From Rachicladosporium sp. CCFEE 5018 (taxonomy: Eukaryota > Ascomycota > Dothideomycetes > Cladosporiales > Cladosporiaceae), in NCBI GenBank assembly GCA_002077045.2, contig KZ111140.1, forward strand, positions 2,519,732 through 2,583,731: a DNA stretch of 64,000 bases, written 5' to 3'. Positions 11,338 to 22,111 of this stretch are shown here, piece by piece. How positions within the stretch are numbered: position 1 is the first letter of the stretch; every line of letters starts with the position of its first letter. A program made the translations under genes and the position numbers. The notes under the pieces were generated by a model. It was not told the origin of the DNA. It did not search any database and saw nothing but the letters and a program-made list of their open reading frames with translations.

Positions 11338-11344
11338 TATATAT
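11338..11344 (+). promoter_or_regulatory. TATA box of the U6 snRNA gene
   Basis: TATATAT lies 27 bases upstream of the inferred U6 5' end, the usual position of the TATA element in polymerase III-transcribed U6 genes. Confidence 0.7.
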
Positions 11345-11441
11345 TCAATGTCAAACTTCTCCTGGTGGACTTCGGTCCATTTGGTCAATTTGAAACAATA
11401 CAGAGAAGATTAGCATGGCCCCTGCACTAAGGATGACAGTG

Positions 11442-11452
11442 AGTTCGAACCC
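11442..11452 (+). promoter_or_regulatory. TFIIIC B box inside the U6 intron
   Basis: AGTTCGAACCC matches the B-box consensus (GGTTCGANNCC) at ten of eleven positions. It starts three bases inside the intron. In S. pombe the U6 B box is also intronic (established knowledge). The TATA box upstream and B box within would together recruit TFIIIB and TFIIIC. Confidence 0.75.
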
Positions 11453-11488
11453 CACGCTTGATACATCCCGCACACGCACTGACACACT

Positions 11489-11674
11489 TCACAGCATGCA
11501 AACAAAGGGTGCTACAAGTTTTTTCGTGTTTTCTTGGGCCGTAACATCACTTAGTCCTGTCGTGTTCTTTCTCATCATATCGATTGAGAATGCTGTGATA
11601 TGTGAATTTTCCGCGATGTGAATGGGCGTCAGACTGTCGAACCGCACGCCGCCATCTTTCATACTGAACGTCAC
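11489..11674 (-). pseudogene. Possible ankyrin-repeat remnant
   Basis: Read on the minus strand, this stretch contains DSLTPIHIAENSHITAFS, resembling the ankyrin consensus TPLHxAAxxGHxxxV. Before it stands ATRGCDVTFSMKDG, like the end of a preceding repeat. An in-frame TGA lies about 50 bases upstream and no start codon or further repeats extend it, so it looks decayed. It also overlaps the end of the U6 gene. The resemblance is short and could be chance. Confidence 0.25.
11519..11524 (+). terminator. RNA polymerase III T-run terminator of U6
   Basis: Six consecutive Ts directly follow the inferred U6 3' end, as expected for polymerase III termination. Confidence 0.75.
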
Positions 11675-11973
11675 ATCGCAACCTCTTGTTGCGGGTACAC
11701 TGACGATCGCGTTTCAGAGTTCAATGTCGTGGAGAAACAGTAGTGTTGCAGGGCGTGCGACTATTGCTGCGAATGCGACGATGACTTCACAACTATACCT
11801 TGGGACCTTGCTAAGCGTACTCCATGTGCATATCACTCGTGGTCCAAAGAGATCTACTACGTCGACAAGGCAGATGAAGTACATTGGATGCCGATCAGAA
11901 CAGCAATACCCCTGACACTCCGGCCATCAAGTAATCACCACCAGGGTGACCAGAGAGTAACAACTTCCCTCTT
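11675..11973. other. Intergenic region between U6 and the C2H2 gene
   Basis: About 300 bases, including the C2H2 gene's 3' UTR. Nothing recognised beyond the possible ankyrin remnant next to it. Confidence 0.4.
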
Positions 11974-13501
11974 TCATTTCTTAGCCTTCTTCCTCCCTCG
12001 TGAGCTTGTCTGCGCACTACCGCCAGTCACCTGCTTCGAAGCAGCACTCGAGCGCTTCCTTGCGCCTTGCAACGCAGCACCAACATCATCAAAAGATTCC
12101 TGGCTAGAGTTCGAGCCGCTCTGATCAGATGGACGTCGAGCAGGAGCAGCCGCAATCTCTTGCTTGAGATGGCCTGCCACGTGCGAGATGTGCTCACTCC
12201 AGCTCTGCGACGAAAAGTGGCAGGCGCGATTACCCTGCTTCCGCTCGCACACGCTCGTGTAGGTGTCTTTTACTGCTTGGCAGGAGGCTCGTGCGACTGG
12301 CTCGCGTCTACCATCGCCCTTCATCAGACCGTGGGCTGTCAGGTGATTGAGCAGCTTGTCTTTGCGGTAGTCTCGGAAGATGCTGTCTGATTTGGCGTTG
12401 GAGTTGAAGCATAGGCAGCATACGTAGACGCTCTGCTGTCGATGGAGCATCACGTGGCGCCTCCATTGTGCCTCCCTTCTATGGGAATAATCGCAATCTG
12501 GCCAGATACATGGGTATGCGTCTTCCGCTGGTGGATTGAAGGTTCCAGGCATGCAGGGCTTGCTATGCTTGGAAACGTAGTTGTTCACTATGGCAAGGAT
12601 GATGTCCTGTCTGTACGCAGGTTGTGCCTCGAATGGTACGACTGATGGCACTGTTGAAGTGCAAGGGGCCGGAGATCGTGCCGCCGAGATAGTTGGGGTA
12701 AAGTGCTGCCCCAGGTGGTGCCATATCCGAGAAGCGTCGACATTCAGGACTTGAGCGAGCGTTGCCCTTGCTCTTCGGCTCGTTCTTGGATCCTCGCCAA
12801 TGCTCAGCATGTAGTTGATATGCACGTCGACATGCGCCTTGAGCTCTTTGCTTAGTTCGAGCGGTTCGTTATCGGAGTCCTCCATGACTGTGTTGGGGCA
12901 CGGTACCGGATTCTTCCAGGGCGAGGAAGTATTGCCACCGCTACTTGGACTCACCAGCATGCCATTCGACATAGGACTACTCCAGGAGCTAGCGAAGCAG
13001 CCTGCTGCCGTACGTTGCCTTTGGAAGTCGCGAGCGTGGTCAGGCAGCATCGCCGGCGTAGGTGACGACTGTTCAGTCATATCGGACATGGTGTAAGGCG
13101 CGATGGAATGCCCCTGGGCTGCCCACACCGATGATGCGCCCGTTGAGTGAGTGTTGAAGCCGCCGCTCGACGATTCGAAATTGAGATCGGTAGAACCAGA
13201 GGGAGTGTACGGCAAGGCAGCGTTAGGAGAAGGCTATATAAATGTCAGCATCGCACTGGCAGCACATGAGCGGGTTTCCTACTTGTGGAGTTCCCCAAAG
13301 GTGGTCCGCAAATCCGTGCTGTCCACAATCGTAGGCACGGGCATCGACCGGTGAGCTATAGCCTAATGCTGTTGCACCAACGACTCTCTGCCCGAGACCA
13401 TCCCGGGCATCGACGCCATAGTTGGGGTTATTGGTGTTGCACCCGTCGCTGAGTGGGTACAATTCCGGCGTTTCGCCATAGCTAGGGGCGTTGGAGTTCA
13501 T
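11974..13501 (-). CDS. C2H2 zinc-finger protein of unknown role, probable DNA-binding regulator
   Basis: Two exons, 13501-13283 and 13233-11974, with a 49 bp intron (GTAGGA donor, GCTGAC branch, ATATAG acceptor), encode 492 residues. The first 200 residues are disordered, rich in Ser, Thr, Pro and Gly. A classical finger, CIWPDCDYSHRREAQWRRH followed by VMLH, lies near residues 315-337 (Cx4C, Hx3H). A second cysteine pair (YVCCLCFNS) and a histidine pair (LLNHLTAH) follow with a longer loop. A third finger-like block (ACHFSSQSWSEHISHVAGH) sits near residue 410. The tail ends in RGRKKAKK, a likely nuclear localisation signal. The fingers resemble the degenerate C2H2 arrays of uncharacterised fungal regulators. 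No target can be inferred. Confidence 0.72.
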
Positions 13502-14318
13502 ACTCTACTGCAGCCCCTGACGTGTACAGCCTCGATCGAGAATACGTGGCTGTGAAACGCAAGACAACTGCACAGCGACCGGTGAGGAAGTGGAACACAA
13601 AGGCAGTATGTTTCTGGATGCAGATTAGACGAGCAGGGCGAGAGGGAATAGATGAGAGAACGCCAGTGAAAAACGTACATGGTCGGCCATTTGATACCAC
13701 TTGCCTTCAACAGGTCGTCGCCCTGCTGCCCCGGGTGCCCTAGGGCACTGGGGCATATCATTGTTGTGCATTCTGAGCATGCTACGCTGCGGGAATTTGC
13801 GCGTCTGTGTCGAGGCAAAAGACGCCTGAGAGTCCAAGATCGAAGTGCGCGAGGCATACGCACGATGACTGGGAGTGTGTGGAGCGTGAGGCCGTGTGCG
13901 AAGCCTGAGTGTCGTGGCGAAGCTTCACCCGCGCCCTGGCGCCCTTCGATGCCCCAGCATCACAAAATGTGCCCTGGGCACGCAGGCAACCGTTTGCTAA
14001 ATCGGATCGTATCGTGAGGCCGTTCGTCACAGGGTCGACTTGTCAAGGAGCCAGCGATACGGGATGCGCTCGCTGATCTGGCCGAGTCCATTGAGGTGCA
14101 TGTAGGAGTTGATGTGAACGAAGATGTGGGGACAAACCTTTGACCTTACGCTTCCGATCGGAATAACGATCTGCCGATGTGGGAGCAACACTTGGAGGCC
14201 AAACACCGGCTGTTGATTAGTAGTAATGAACTCACAGCCATGACCTTTGACAAAGAGCAGGAGCGACGCCGAGCTTCATCATGATACTCCGAAGTCACAG
14301 GCAAATCTAGGGAGCGCT
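13502..14318. other. Divergent region between the C2H2 gene and SWA2
   Basis: 817 bases expected to hold both promoters and 5' UTRs. Only short frames without coding character. Confidence 0.45.
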
Positions 14319-17003
14319 ATGGACGACCTGCTAGGAGAAGACTGGCAAAGTGCTGCCAAGCCGACTGCACCAAAGCCGACCACATTGACAGCGAGGCCCG
14401 GTGCCTTTACTCCGCAATACAGCGCAGCATCTGGCACTGCGTCACCGAGCAACATCAGTAGACCATCGAGCACCGTCAATGGTACTGTCGCGCCACACGG
14501 GAAGCCGGGCAAGGATGTCTTCGGCAACTTGACCACGTTGAAGTCCCAGAAGATCGGAAGCAACCTGTCCATATTGGAGAAGCAGCGGCGACTAGATGAG
14601 GAGAAGCGACGACAACAGGATCAACAGGCATCGCTCTGGGACAGCCTCGGCAGTGGACGAGGGACACCTGAGATCAGAGGACCCTCCCCAGGTCCAGCTG
14701 TCGAACCGAGCAACGATGAGGACGATATACTGGCAGCTTTCAACAAGAATGCGCCCGTCGATCGAGCAAGTCACTACCCTCCTCCGTCATCGGTGGTGAG
14801 CCGGGTGAGCACACCAGCCGATCTGGCTGTCCGGCCTGCTGCAACAAGCGTCTCTCACGGAGCATTCGATGATGACGACGATCCGTTTGGGCTCGCAGAG
14901 GTACCGAAGGCGAGCAATGGACACGCAAAGCCACCCGGGAGCTTCGTCGGCGGCGACGATGACGATGTGCTTGGTGACCTCGCCAAGCCGGTGTCTCAGA
15001 TCGCTCCTATTGCCCAATCGACGAGCAGTACGGAGGCACGTGATCGGTCGGCTGCCATCAATCGCGACGAGGAGACCGTAGACCATTCATTAGCCGAACT
15101 TATAGAGATGGGCTTCGCACCTGAATCAGCTCGACTAGCACTCGGCGAAAGCAATGGAGATGTGCAGGCTGCGGTTGGCTGGCTCTTACGTCAAGCGCAC
15201 GAAGAATCGAAACGTACCGCCAAAGACGAGGCTCAGCGGCGCAGGCAAAGTCCCCAGACGGATAGTAGGAGCCCACCGCGACGACGACGTCAAGACGAGC
15301 AATCATCGTCTCGGCAACGTGACGATAGATCACCCGCAAACGGTACAGACAAGGATCCAGCGCAAGTCGCTGCCGAGCTCGGCAACAAGCTGTTCAAGTC
15401 GGCCAATTCCATCTGGAAGGCTAGTCAGAAGCAGATGGCCAAGACGATGGCAGACTTCCAACAAGAACGCGATTCAAGTCAGCCAAGATGGATGCAGGAG
15501 GCGACGAGTGGCGAGTCGAGTCGTGCAAGTAGTCAGCCGCGCCAACCACCACGTTCAGCGCCTCGAGCGACACAGAAATCAACCCTTGATATCACTAACG
15601 AAGCTGCCATGCTCGATGCACCTCGTGAGCCTCGACCCTCTCGATCAGCGACACCCGCGAGCGGCGATGAGATTGCACGAGGCCGTCCGAGCGCAGACTC
15701 ACGGTCAGACGTGGCAGCTGTCAAGCCGAGATCGATTCGCCACGAGCAGCCCATGGCTCCGAAGCCAATTGCAAAGCTCAGTCGTCAGGCTGTTGAGGAG
15801 CAGACAGCTGAGGCATATGTCAGTCCTGCACGTAGGAAACGACCAGTGCCAAAGCCGGAGCCAACACCAGAGCCTGAGGTGGATCTGTTCAGCCCGGCGC
15901 CTCACCTCCCTGCGAGATCAGTCGCGACACATTCGCTCAATACAAGTCCTGCAGCGACAGCCGAGCCGGTAAGCGCTTCGCGGCCGAGCATAGCACCTCG
16001 TAAGGTGCCAATTATCTCGTCAGCCGCGCTCTCGAGTTCTGCCGCCCATCGCAAGAAAGGCGGAGATGCATTCAAGCGCGGCGACTACGCAGCCGCACAC
16101 GAGTCGTACACCGCAGCCCTTTCGGGCCTACCACCTACGCACCCTATTACCATCATTGTGCTGAGTAACAGGTCTCTTACCGCACTCAAGACCGGTGACG
16201 CGAAGATGGCAGTATCAGACGCGGAGCAAGCCATCGCCATCGTTGGTGAAAGCCAGGGTATTGGGGAGACCATCGATCTGGGCCAAGGAGGCGGCATCAA
16301 GGACATGCGCGAGTTCTACGGCAAGGCCCTCATGCGCAAAGCGGAAGCACTAGAGCACATGGAGAAGTGGTCGGACGCAGCAGCTACGTGGCGGATAGCA
16401 ATCTCTGCAGGTGTTGGCGGTGCCGTGAGCCTGCAAGGACGTGATCGATGCGAGCGAGCAGCTGCACCCAAGTCCAAGCCCACACCGAAGCCTAAGTCTG
16501 CTCCTGTAGCACGGAGCGCGCCACCTGCAAAGTCCCTGGGCAATAGCATTCATCGCCCTGCACTCACCAACATCGTTTCACAGCAAGCTGTCAACAAGCT
16601 CCGTGCGGCCAACGCCGCAGCAGACAAAGCCGACGACGAGAAATTTGCACTCACAGATCAGGTCGATGCTCGGCTGCAGGCCTGGAAAGGTGGCAAAGCT
16701 GACAACTTACGCGCGCTGCTGCAGAGTCTCGATACGGTGCTATGGCCCGAGGCGGATTGGAAGAAAGTCGGCATGGGCGATCTGGTGATGCCGAATAAGG
16801 TCAAGATCAATTATATGAAGGCGATTGGTAAAGTCCATCCTGATAAGGTGAGTAGTTCGACGGGCTTATACTATGGACATATAGCTGACAAGACGACGTA
16901 GATCCCGCAAACAGCAACGACGGAACAGAGGATGATCAGCGCTGCCGTGTTCAGCACCCTGAACGAAGCATGGGACAAGTTCAAGAGGGACAATGGCTTA
17001 TGA
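14319..17003 (+). CDS. SWA2: Auxilin-like clathrin uncoating factor (Swa2 type: UBA, TPR and J domains)
   Basis: Auxilins recruit Hsp70 through a J domain to strip clathrin from vesicles. The start is the ATG of MDDLLGEDW, the usual fungal auxilin beginning; the frame opens slightly upstream at a TTG only. Exon 1 is 14319-16847 and exon 2 is 16902-17003, separated by a 54 bp intron inside the J domain, giving 876 residues. A UBA domain (LAELIEMGFAPESARLALGE) lies near 253-293. A long disordered clathrin/adaptor-binding region has DPFGL and DLF-type motifs. TPR repeats (GGDAFKRGDYAAAHESYTAA) span about 575-705. The C-terminal J domain has KAIGKVHPDK with the HPD triplet near 838, and ends FSTLNEAWDKFKRDNGL. 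This domain order defines the Swa2 family. Confidence 0.93.
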
Positions 17004-17079
17004 GCTTGCATGCAGGCGCCACCATAGGTTCTGCGAATCTTGTCGAGCTATGTACACGCATTCCGTTCATTGCACTACT

Positions 17080-18069
17080 CTACGACCTGTAATGACCCGG
17101 AGCAGTGGAGTTGCTGCCTCCGGTGACCGCATTGGCAGCCCTCTCATAGTACTTGATCGCACCCTTCGTCGTCGCACAGGAGCTTTTGCCAGTCTGCTCC
17201 ACAGGTACACTGTTCCCGTCTTGTGGGCGACCATAGGCATGGAAATAGTACCACACCTCTGACAACTCAGTGCGCCCATTGTCAAGCGACCCAGCACCGG
17301 CGGCAGTAGCATTGTACCTCGGTCCCGAGCAGCCCAGGTACGGCGTAGCGCGATACTCCCTCTTCAGCGCCTTCTCCATCTTCTTTAGCGTGTATGTGGT
17401 GGAGTTGGATGGCTCGATGCCGGCATCTGCTAGCCAGTCGTACGTCGGGAGACGAAGGAAGTACTTGATAGTCGTCTCGAAAAAGTCCACCAGGTCGTAG
17501 TGCTTGACGTACTGGGGCCCGTAGCACGGCAAGTCGAAGGTCGAGAAGCAGGTGGCGTGCTTACTGAACTCGTGCGCCCACAGGATCCAGTTCTTCTGGT
17601 TCTGGCCGATCCAGTACTTGTTCATATATGCGAGCAGATCGTAGCGGCCGAATGGTGTGATGAAGGCGGTGATATCTGTGCCGTTGTAGGGCGGGACGAC
17701 AGTGCCGTTGGGGAGGCCGTTGGTGGTGTTGGGTGATGGAAATGGGTCGTACTGGCGAGTCAGATCGCAGTACTGAGTGTAGGAGCCGTTGCAGAAGTCC
17801 GGCCAGAGGCCGTGGATCGTCCAGCTATCGACGGGGAGGAGCTGGCCTTGTGACTCGAGACCGGTGTAGGTGTCCCAGAATTGGGTCTGAAGGAATAATC
17901 CACCGTAGGTCTCGACGCAGCAGGAGTCGACTTTGCTGGGAACGGCGTCGGCGGAGCAGGAGAGGTAGTCAGGGACTAGCTGACAGGTGTGGTTGAGGTT
18001 GCTCTCGCCGTACAGGGAAGCAGACACGCCTGCGGTCAGAGCCGCGGCGACAACGATCGAGTTCTTCAT
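17080..18069 (-). CDS. Secreted ribonuclease T2
   Basis: Broad-specificity acid RNase that cleaves RNA to 2',3'-cyclic phosphates; secreted or vacuolar. Single exon of 329 residues. The N-terminus MKNSIVVAAALTAGVSA is a signal peptide. Both catalytic motifs are intact: CAS1 as SWTIHGLWPDFC and CAS2 as WAHEFSKHATC, supplying the active-site histidines and glutamate. About ten cysteines fit the disulfide pattern of fungal T2 enzymes, and many NxS/T sites suggest glycosylation. The C-terminal extension found in Rny1-type vacuolar enzymes is absent or short, so it is closer to the RNase T2/Rh class. Its stop lies 76 bases from the SWA2 stop, in a convergent pair. Confidence 0.93.
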   Translation of the reverse strand: MKNSIVVAAALTAGVSASLYGESNLNHTCQLVPDYLSCSADAVPSKVDSCCVETYGGLFLQTQFWDTYTGLESQGQLLPVDSWTIHGLWPDFCNGSYTQYCDLTRQYDPFPSPNTTNGLPNGTVVPPYNGTDITAFITPFGRYDLLAYMNKYWIGQNQKNWILWAHEFSKHATCFSTFDLPCYGPQYVKHYDLVDFFETTIKYFLRLPTYDWLADAGIEPSNSTTYTLKKMEKALKREYRATPYLGCSGPRYNATAAGAGSLDNGRTELSEVWYYFHAYGRPQDGNSVPVEQTGKSSCATTKGAIKYYERAANAVTGGSNSTAPGHYRS

Positions 18070-18786
18070 ACTGATGACCCAAGGAGAGAGAATGGTGATA
18101 CGAAGAGATGTGCGAATGCGACTTACCTCCAGTATATAGCACTGCCATTAGACCCGAAAATCAAGTTGGATCCGCAATGCATCGCCTTAGTTTCTGCACT
18201 AGAAGGATGGGACCTGCATACGACACAGACCTCGTGCTTGTGCGATCGGGTATGGAGTAGGATGAGGCTCTTCGAGAAGGGAAGGTGACGAGCCGCCAAG
18301 AGCTTAAAACGCCACTTCGAAGAGGCTAAGGTACAGACGGAGCTGTTTCTTTTCGCGGTCACACCGAAGAAACGTGCAATCGTGGGGCAGGCGAGCTGAG
18401 GACGCTCACACGCTCTCGTGAGCATCATGATCATTGATCTTTTTGCCGTCGGGTCAACAGTAATGATCGAAGGAAGTGTTGGCGGACAGAAGACTTTACA
18501 CGGTACAGCTCGATTATTCTATATCTCTCGTCTATTCATACATTGCGACTCTGCGCGCCATGCTCGCTGATGTCACCTTGATGCTCTCCCGCGGCTGCAA
18601 TCCGCTCTTTGCGCATATAAAATGCTCCTCCGGCCGCGTAATAGCGATGTGCGTCGACGGTGAGAAGCTGCCTTGCTACAACGGCGTGCACCTTCCCCAG
18701 AGCGCACCCAGCGCCGACCGCTTCTGCATCGCCGCAAAGCCATCTGCCTCTTCGAGAATGAATCCCTCCTCATCTCGGAAAACGTC
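18070..18786. other. Intergenic region between RNase T2 promoter and elongase 3' end
   Basis: 717 bases, the RNase T2 upstream region on one side and the elongase 3' UTR on the other. No further gene is recognised. Confidence 0.45.
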
Positions 18787-19887
18787 CTATGCCTTCCTCG
18801 ATCTAGTCGACCTGACGCTGCCATTTGGCGCTCCGTTCTCCTTCCCCGAGCTCCAAGACGGGCTCAGAGTAGACGACCCTCCGCTCATCCTCCTTGACAC
18901 CTGCGCGACAGTTGGGATCCTCTCATCCTTCATCTCGATCAACGCGCTCGTTGCCCTACCACGGCCCTTCTTGACCGGCTTCTTGTAAGTCGAAACGTAG
19001 AATCCAATGAACAGTACCAGGTAGCTCGACAGAATACCCATGCCAGCGAAAGCCGCAAATTCCTCGCCAGCGCATTTGCCAGCAGTCGGAAGCCAGGGGA
19101 AGTAGCTCGATGTGAAGTACGTGTAGGAGGCGAAGTAGACGAAGCCGAGATCGATGACGAACTGCAGGATTTGCAGCATGGTGATGTACTTCTTCCACCA
19201 GATCTTGATGCCGCGCGCAGACTGGAAGTAGTACCAGTACATTACAACGTGGACTGTGAGGTTCAAAGTGATCGGGACCCAGGAGACTGCTGTGTCGCCG
19301 AGGAGCTGGGTGAAGCAGAGGAGGGCAGTGGCGCCATGGTGGTAAGTGTGGAGGAACGTCAGAGGCTTCTTCTTGAGGACGAGGAAGACAGTGTCGAGGA
19401 GCTCGAGATACTTGGTGAGGTAGTTGAGCTGTGGATGTCAGTGCAAGGCTTCTCGGTGTGCACCAGGGAGACCCACGAAGTAAAGCACCACCAGCTTGTC
19501 CGTCCACCCGCCATTCTTGTCACAAATCGCATAGAACGTCCCCTTGTTGACCAGTGTCGGCAACAATTGCTCCACAAACAGCGCTAGCAGCACCCCACTG
19601 ATCACCGTGAGGTAGAAGTTGTGGATCTTGAAAAGCCCATTCAGCTGTAGCGGCTGACGGTCGCGCATGATCTCCCTTCCGCCAAATATGATCACATAGT
19701 AGCTGACCAATGCGATCGCCGTCTCAGTGATCGTAGCCATTGGCGTGCTGCCTGGCGTGAACCGGAACTTTTCAGGCGCATAGCCGACTGCTTTGCTGAA
19801 GACTTCCCGGAAAATGGGCCACAGTGCCACGCCGAAGGGGCGCTCAAGGGTGGGCGCGCCGTATTCGAGCCATGCTGGTGAAGACAT
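18787..19887 (-). CDS. Very-long-chain fatty acid elongase (ELO/Gns1/Sur4 family)
   Basis: Condensing enzyme of the ER fatty-acid elongation cycle, adding two carbons from malonyl-CoA; products feed sphingolipids. Exon 1 is 19887-19477 and exon 2 is 19428-18787. The intron of 48 bp (GTGGGT donor, CTGAC branch, CCACAG acceptor) joins VVLYF to LNYLTKYLELLDTVFLVLKK. The protein has 350 residues. The catalytic histidine box LTFLHTYHHGA is intact and is followed by HVVMYWYYFQSARG and MLQILQFVIDLGF, conserved in Elo2/Elo3. Several hydrophobic spans fit the multi-pass ER fold. The C-terminus is Ser/Arg-rich with a basic KKPVKKGRGR stretch. Chain-length preference cannot be read from the sequence. 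Confidence 0.92.
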
Positions 19888-20605
19888 GATTCCGGTAGAT
19901 TGGTTTGCGCTGGCCGGAAGAGATTGATGGGAGATCCTTGATCGAGTCTTGTTTACTCCAGAGGTTCTTTGCGCGGGAAGTCGCGGATCAGACGGAGGTG
20001 AAGGAAGGCACTACCAATCTGGTTGCCAGAGAATAGGATTGAACAACTACAACAACGACTGCAAGGAGTGACTGGAAGAGAGAAATACAGGCGGTTGAAG
20101 AAGAGGTCGCGTGGGGCTGATAGTAGAGATCGAGTCTGAAAGGGGCACGACCATTGAAAGTGAGTGGCCTCGGCAGCACGCGTCTACAAAAGTCAATTTC
20201 CCGGCCCCGAGATTATGACATACGGCCGTCGGCACGCCAAGCCGCGTGGACGATTGGACAACTTCATCTGATCGGTCGCTGCCTTCCCTCCACTACGATG
20301 CGAGTTTTGAACGTGAGGAGAGGCTGATCACCACGCCCGATGCTTGCGCGCGTTTGTAAATGCTGGAATGTCGTATAGCGGAGTGCCATGTCACACAAGC
20401 CTGCCTGAAATGTTGCTCGTAGTTTTCGCGATGAGCTACTACTGCTATGTGATCGCAGAAATCTATGGTGGTTGCAAGGCGAGACCAGCCCTTGAATGGG
20501 GGTTGTCCAATTTACCTTGAACCCGCAGCGCCCGGCGCTGCAGTCACAACTTCGCTTTTGTACTGCTGAGCATCTTGGCTTGGCTATCGGGCTCCTGCAC
20601 ACCAC
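19888..20605. other. Elongase promoter region and F-box-like gene 3' flank
   Basis: 718 bases. An ACGCGT hexamer occurs at 20178-20183, about 290 bases upstream of the elongase start, probably by chance. Nothing else recognised. Confidence 0.4.
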
Positions 20606-22111
20606 CTAGTCACGTTCCGCCGTCAAGAATTGGGATGATTGCACGACCCTCTTAGTAAACACTACAAAGTCCCAATGATCTGAGATTGGTGCAGCCTTCA
20701 TTCGAGTCCATGCTTCCTCTTCATGGGTTCGCCACTTATCCCAGTTAAAGATCGAGTTCAGCACAAACGGCGCATACTCTGAGGGAAGCCCCGTCGCTTG
20801 CATTCGCTCCTCGTCCCAGAAGACATAGCCCCAGTAGCGCATTTCGAAGTGCCCGAAAGGAGTTGTCTCGGCGTAGCGTCTCCGTGGGTCAGCCAGCGTC
20901 CGCTCGTCATCTAATTGGAGCCACAGCCAGCCGGTGCTCGGCTGCTTGTGCTTCACGTGCTGCTCTGTGCTGCAGCGTTCCAGCAATACATGCTCTTCTG
21001 CGGGGAAGATGTGATGAAGGGAAGTATCGTCATCGTATGTTTCGTGGAGCAGGCCTGGCAGTAAGTACCCGGGCGTCAGGCGCCATTCATGGTCATGATC
21101 GAATCCGTCCTCGTGGGCGTCACTGATGAACTTCAGGCAACGGGTACGGTGCATTTCGTACAGGCGAGATGGGCCCAGGCTAGCCAGAGTTTCTCGACCT
21201 CGATCGAAGCAGTCACCTGAAGTATCATCAGTATCTGGCGACTTGCATCATCAATGGTACATACAGCCCGGCCTAATGTCGAATGGCTCGAAAGCGTCAA
21301 AGTAGCCCTCCTCCTTCTTCCATCCATTTACGTCCGCTGTTGGGTGAAGACTACAGAAGTGTTTTGCTATCTCTATCAGCATGCAGCCGTACTCGTATTG
21401 GAGGGACTCGTATATGCAAGCAATCTCCTCGATCTCCCACGTAGGAAATATTCGGAGGAAGACATCCCGTGCAGCGTCTGCGTCCCAGATCGTTGACTGA
21501 GATGCGGACGGCATGAGCGCGCAGAAAGCCTCGTACCGACAAATCGCACGATTTAGACGAACTTTCTCGATAGGCGAGGGAGTGATTGCTGGTGCCGAGT
21601 TGTGACCCAGCTTAGACGCATACTGCTGGCAGATGCGGTCACACGTCCATTCGACCATTCGTTTCGCCTGAACCAGCGAAAGGCATTCTTCTAGCGAAAA
21701 TATGTCGGGCGCGAATTCAGATTTGACGCTCGTACCATGCCAATCCGCAAGAGTGCCGTGCCGATATCGATCAAGCAATGCAATGACTGACTCTCGCTGT
21801 TTGGCCCACTTAAAGGTTTGAGTTAGCGTTCCTGCTTCAATCACCAGCAGTAGATCCTCAAGCCAAGGCCCTGTGATGCGCTTCAGGACGAGGCTCAGTA
21901 TGGGTGCCCTAGCCGACAGGTACGCTTGGTGGTAAGCTGTACAAGATCCAACCAGACTTCGCAAGTCATCGAGATCGGCACATCTCTCAAGGATACTGAT
22001 CCGAAGCTCTGTCGGAAGCTTTACGAAGGTATTTGCTGGAGTTGACAGCTGCTCAACGTGTGCACGCACGGCAAAATGCGATTCGGCAGTAGAATTCGTT
22101 ATATCGTCCAT
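20606..22111 (-). CDS. F-box-like protein of unknown target
   Basis: Two exons, 22111-21265 and 21216-20606, with a 48 bp intron (GTATGT to CTTCAG), encode 485 residues. The start is the first true ATG in the frame (MDDITNSTAESHF). An F-box-like motif begins near residue 30: KLPTELRISILERCADLDDL followed by RSLVGSCTAYHQAY. The remainder is mixed helical with several aromatic residues (GWKKEEGYFDAFEPFDIRPG, MRYWGYVFWDEERM). This resembles the large, poorly characterised fungal families in which a degenerate F-box precedes an idiosyncratic C-terminal region. Such proteins could act as SCF adaptors, but no substrate or repeat class is visible. It lies in a more lineage-specific segment next to other orphans. 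Confidence 0.68.

Larger units (their letters stand above)
11365..11524 (+). ncRNA. U6 spliceosomal snRNA gene interrupted by a 56 bp intron
   Basis: U6 is the catalytic RNA of the spliceosome. Exon 1 (11365-11438) has the 5' hairpin GGAC-TTCG-GTCC and the Lsm/Prp24-proximal stretch TTTGGTCAATTTGAAAC. It also has the ACAGAGA box (11400-11406), the AGC catalytic triad (11412-11414) and the internal stem-loop strand ending in AAGGATGACA. There the RNA sequence breaks off into GTGAGT. An intron runs 11439-11494 with donor GTGAGT, branch site CTGAC (11479-11483) and acceptor TTCACAG. Exon 2 (11495 to about 11520) reads CATGCAAACAAAGGG then GCTACAAG, ending in six Ts (11519-11524). The mature RNA would be about 100 nt, the normal U6 length. 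Without removal of the intron the 3' domain would not fit U6. Exact ends are inferred. Confidence 0.9.

Noticed and set aside
6190..11524. Functional cluster of TFIIIC subunit and U6 snRNA genes
   Set aside because: They are about 3 kb apart with RTS1 between them; proximity is most likely coincidence.
15154..15972. 272-codon frame within SWA2
   Set aside because: Alternative frame of a disordered, Ser/Arg-rich coding region; no start context or domain.
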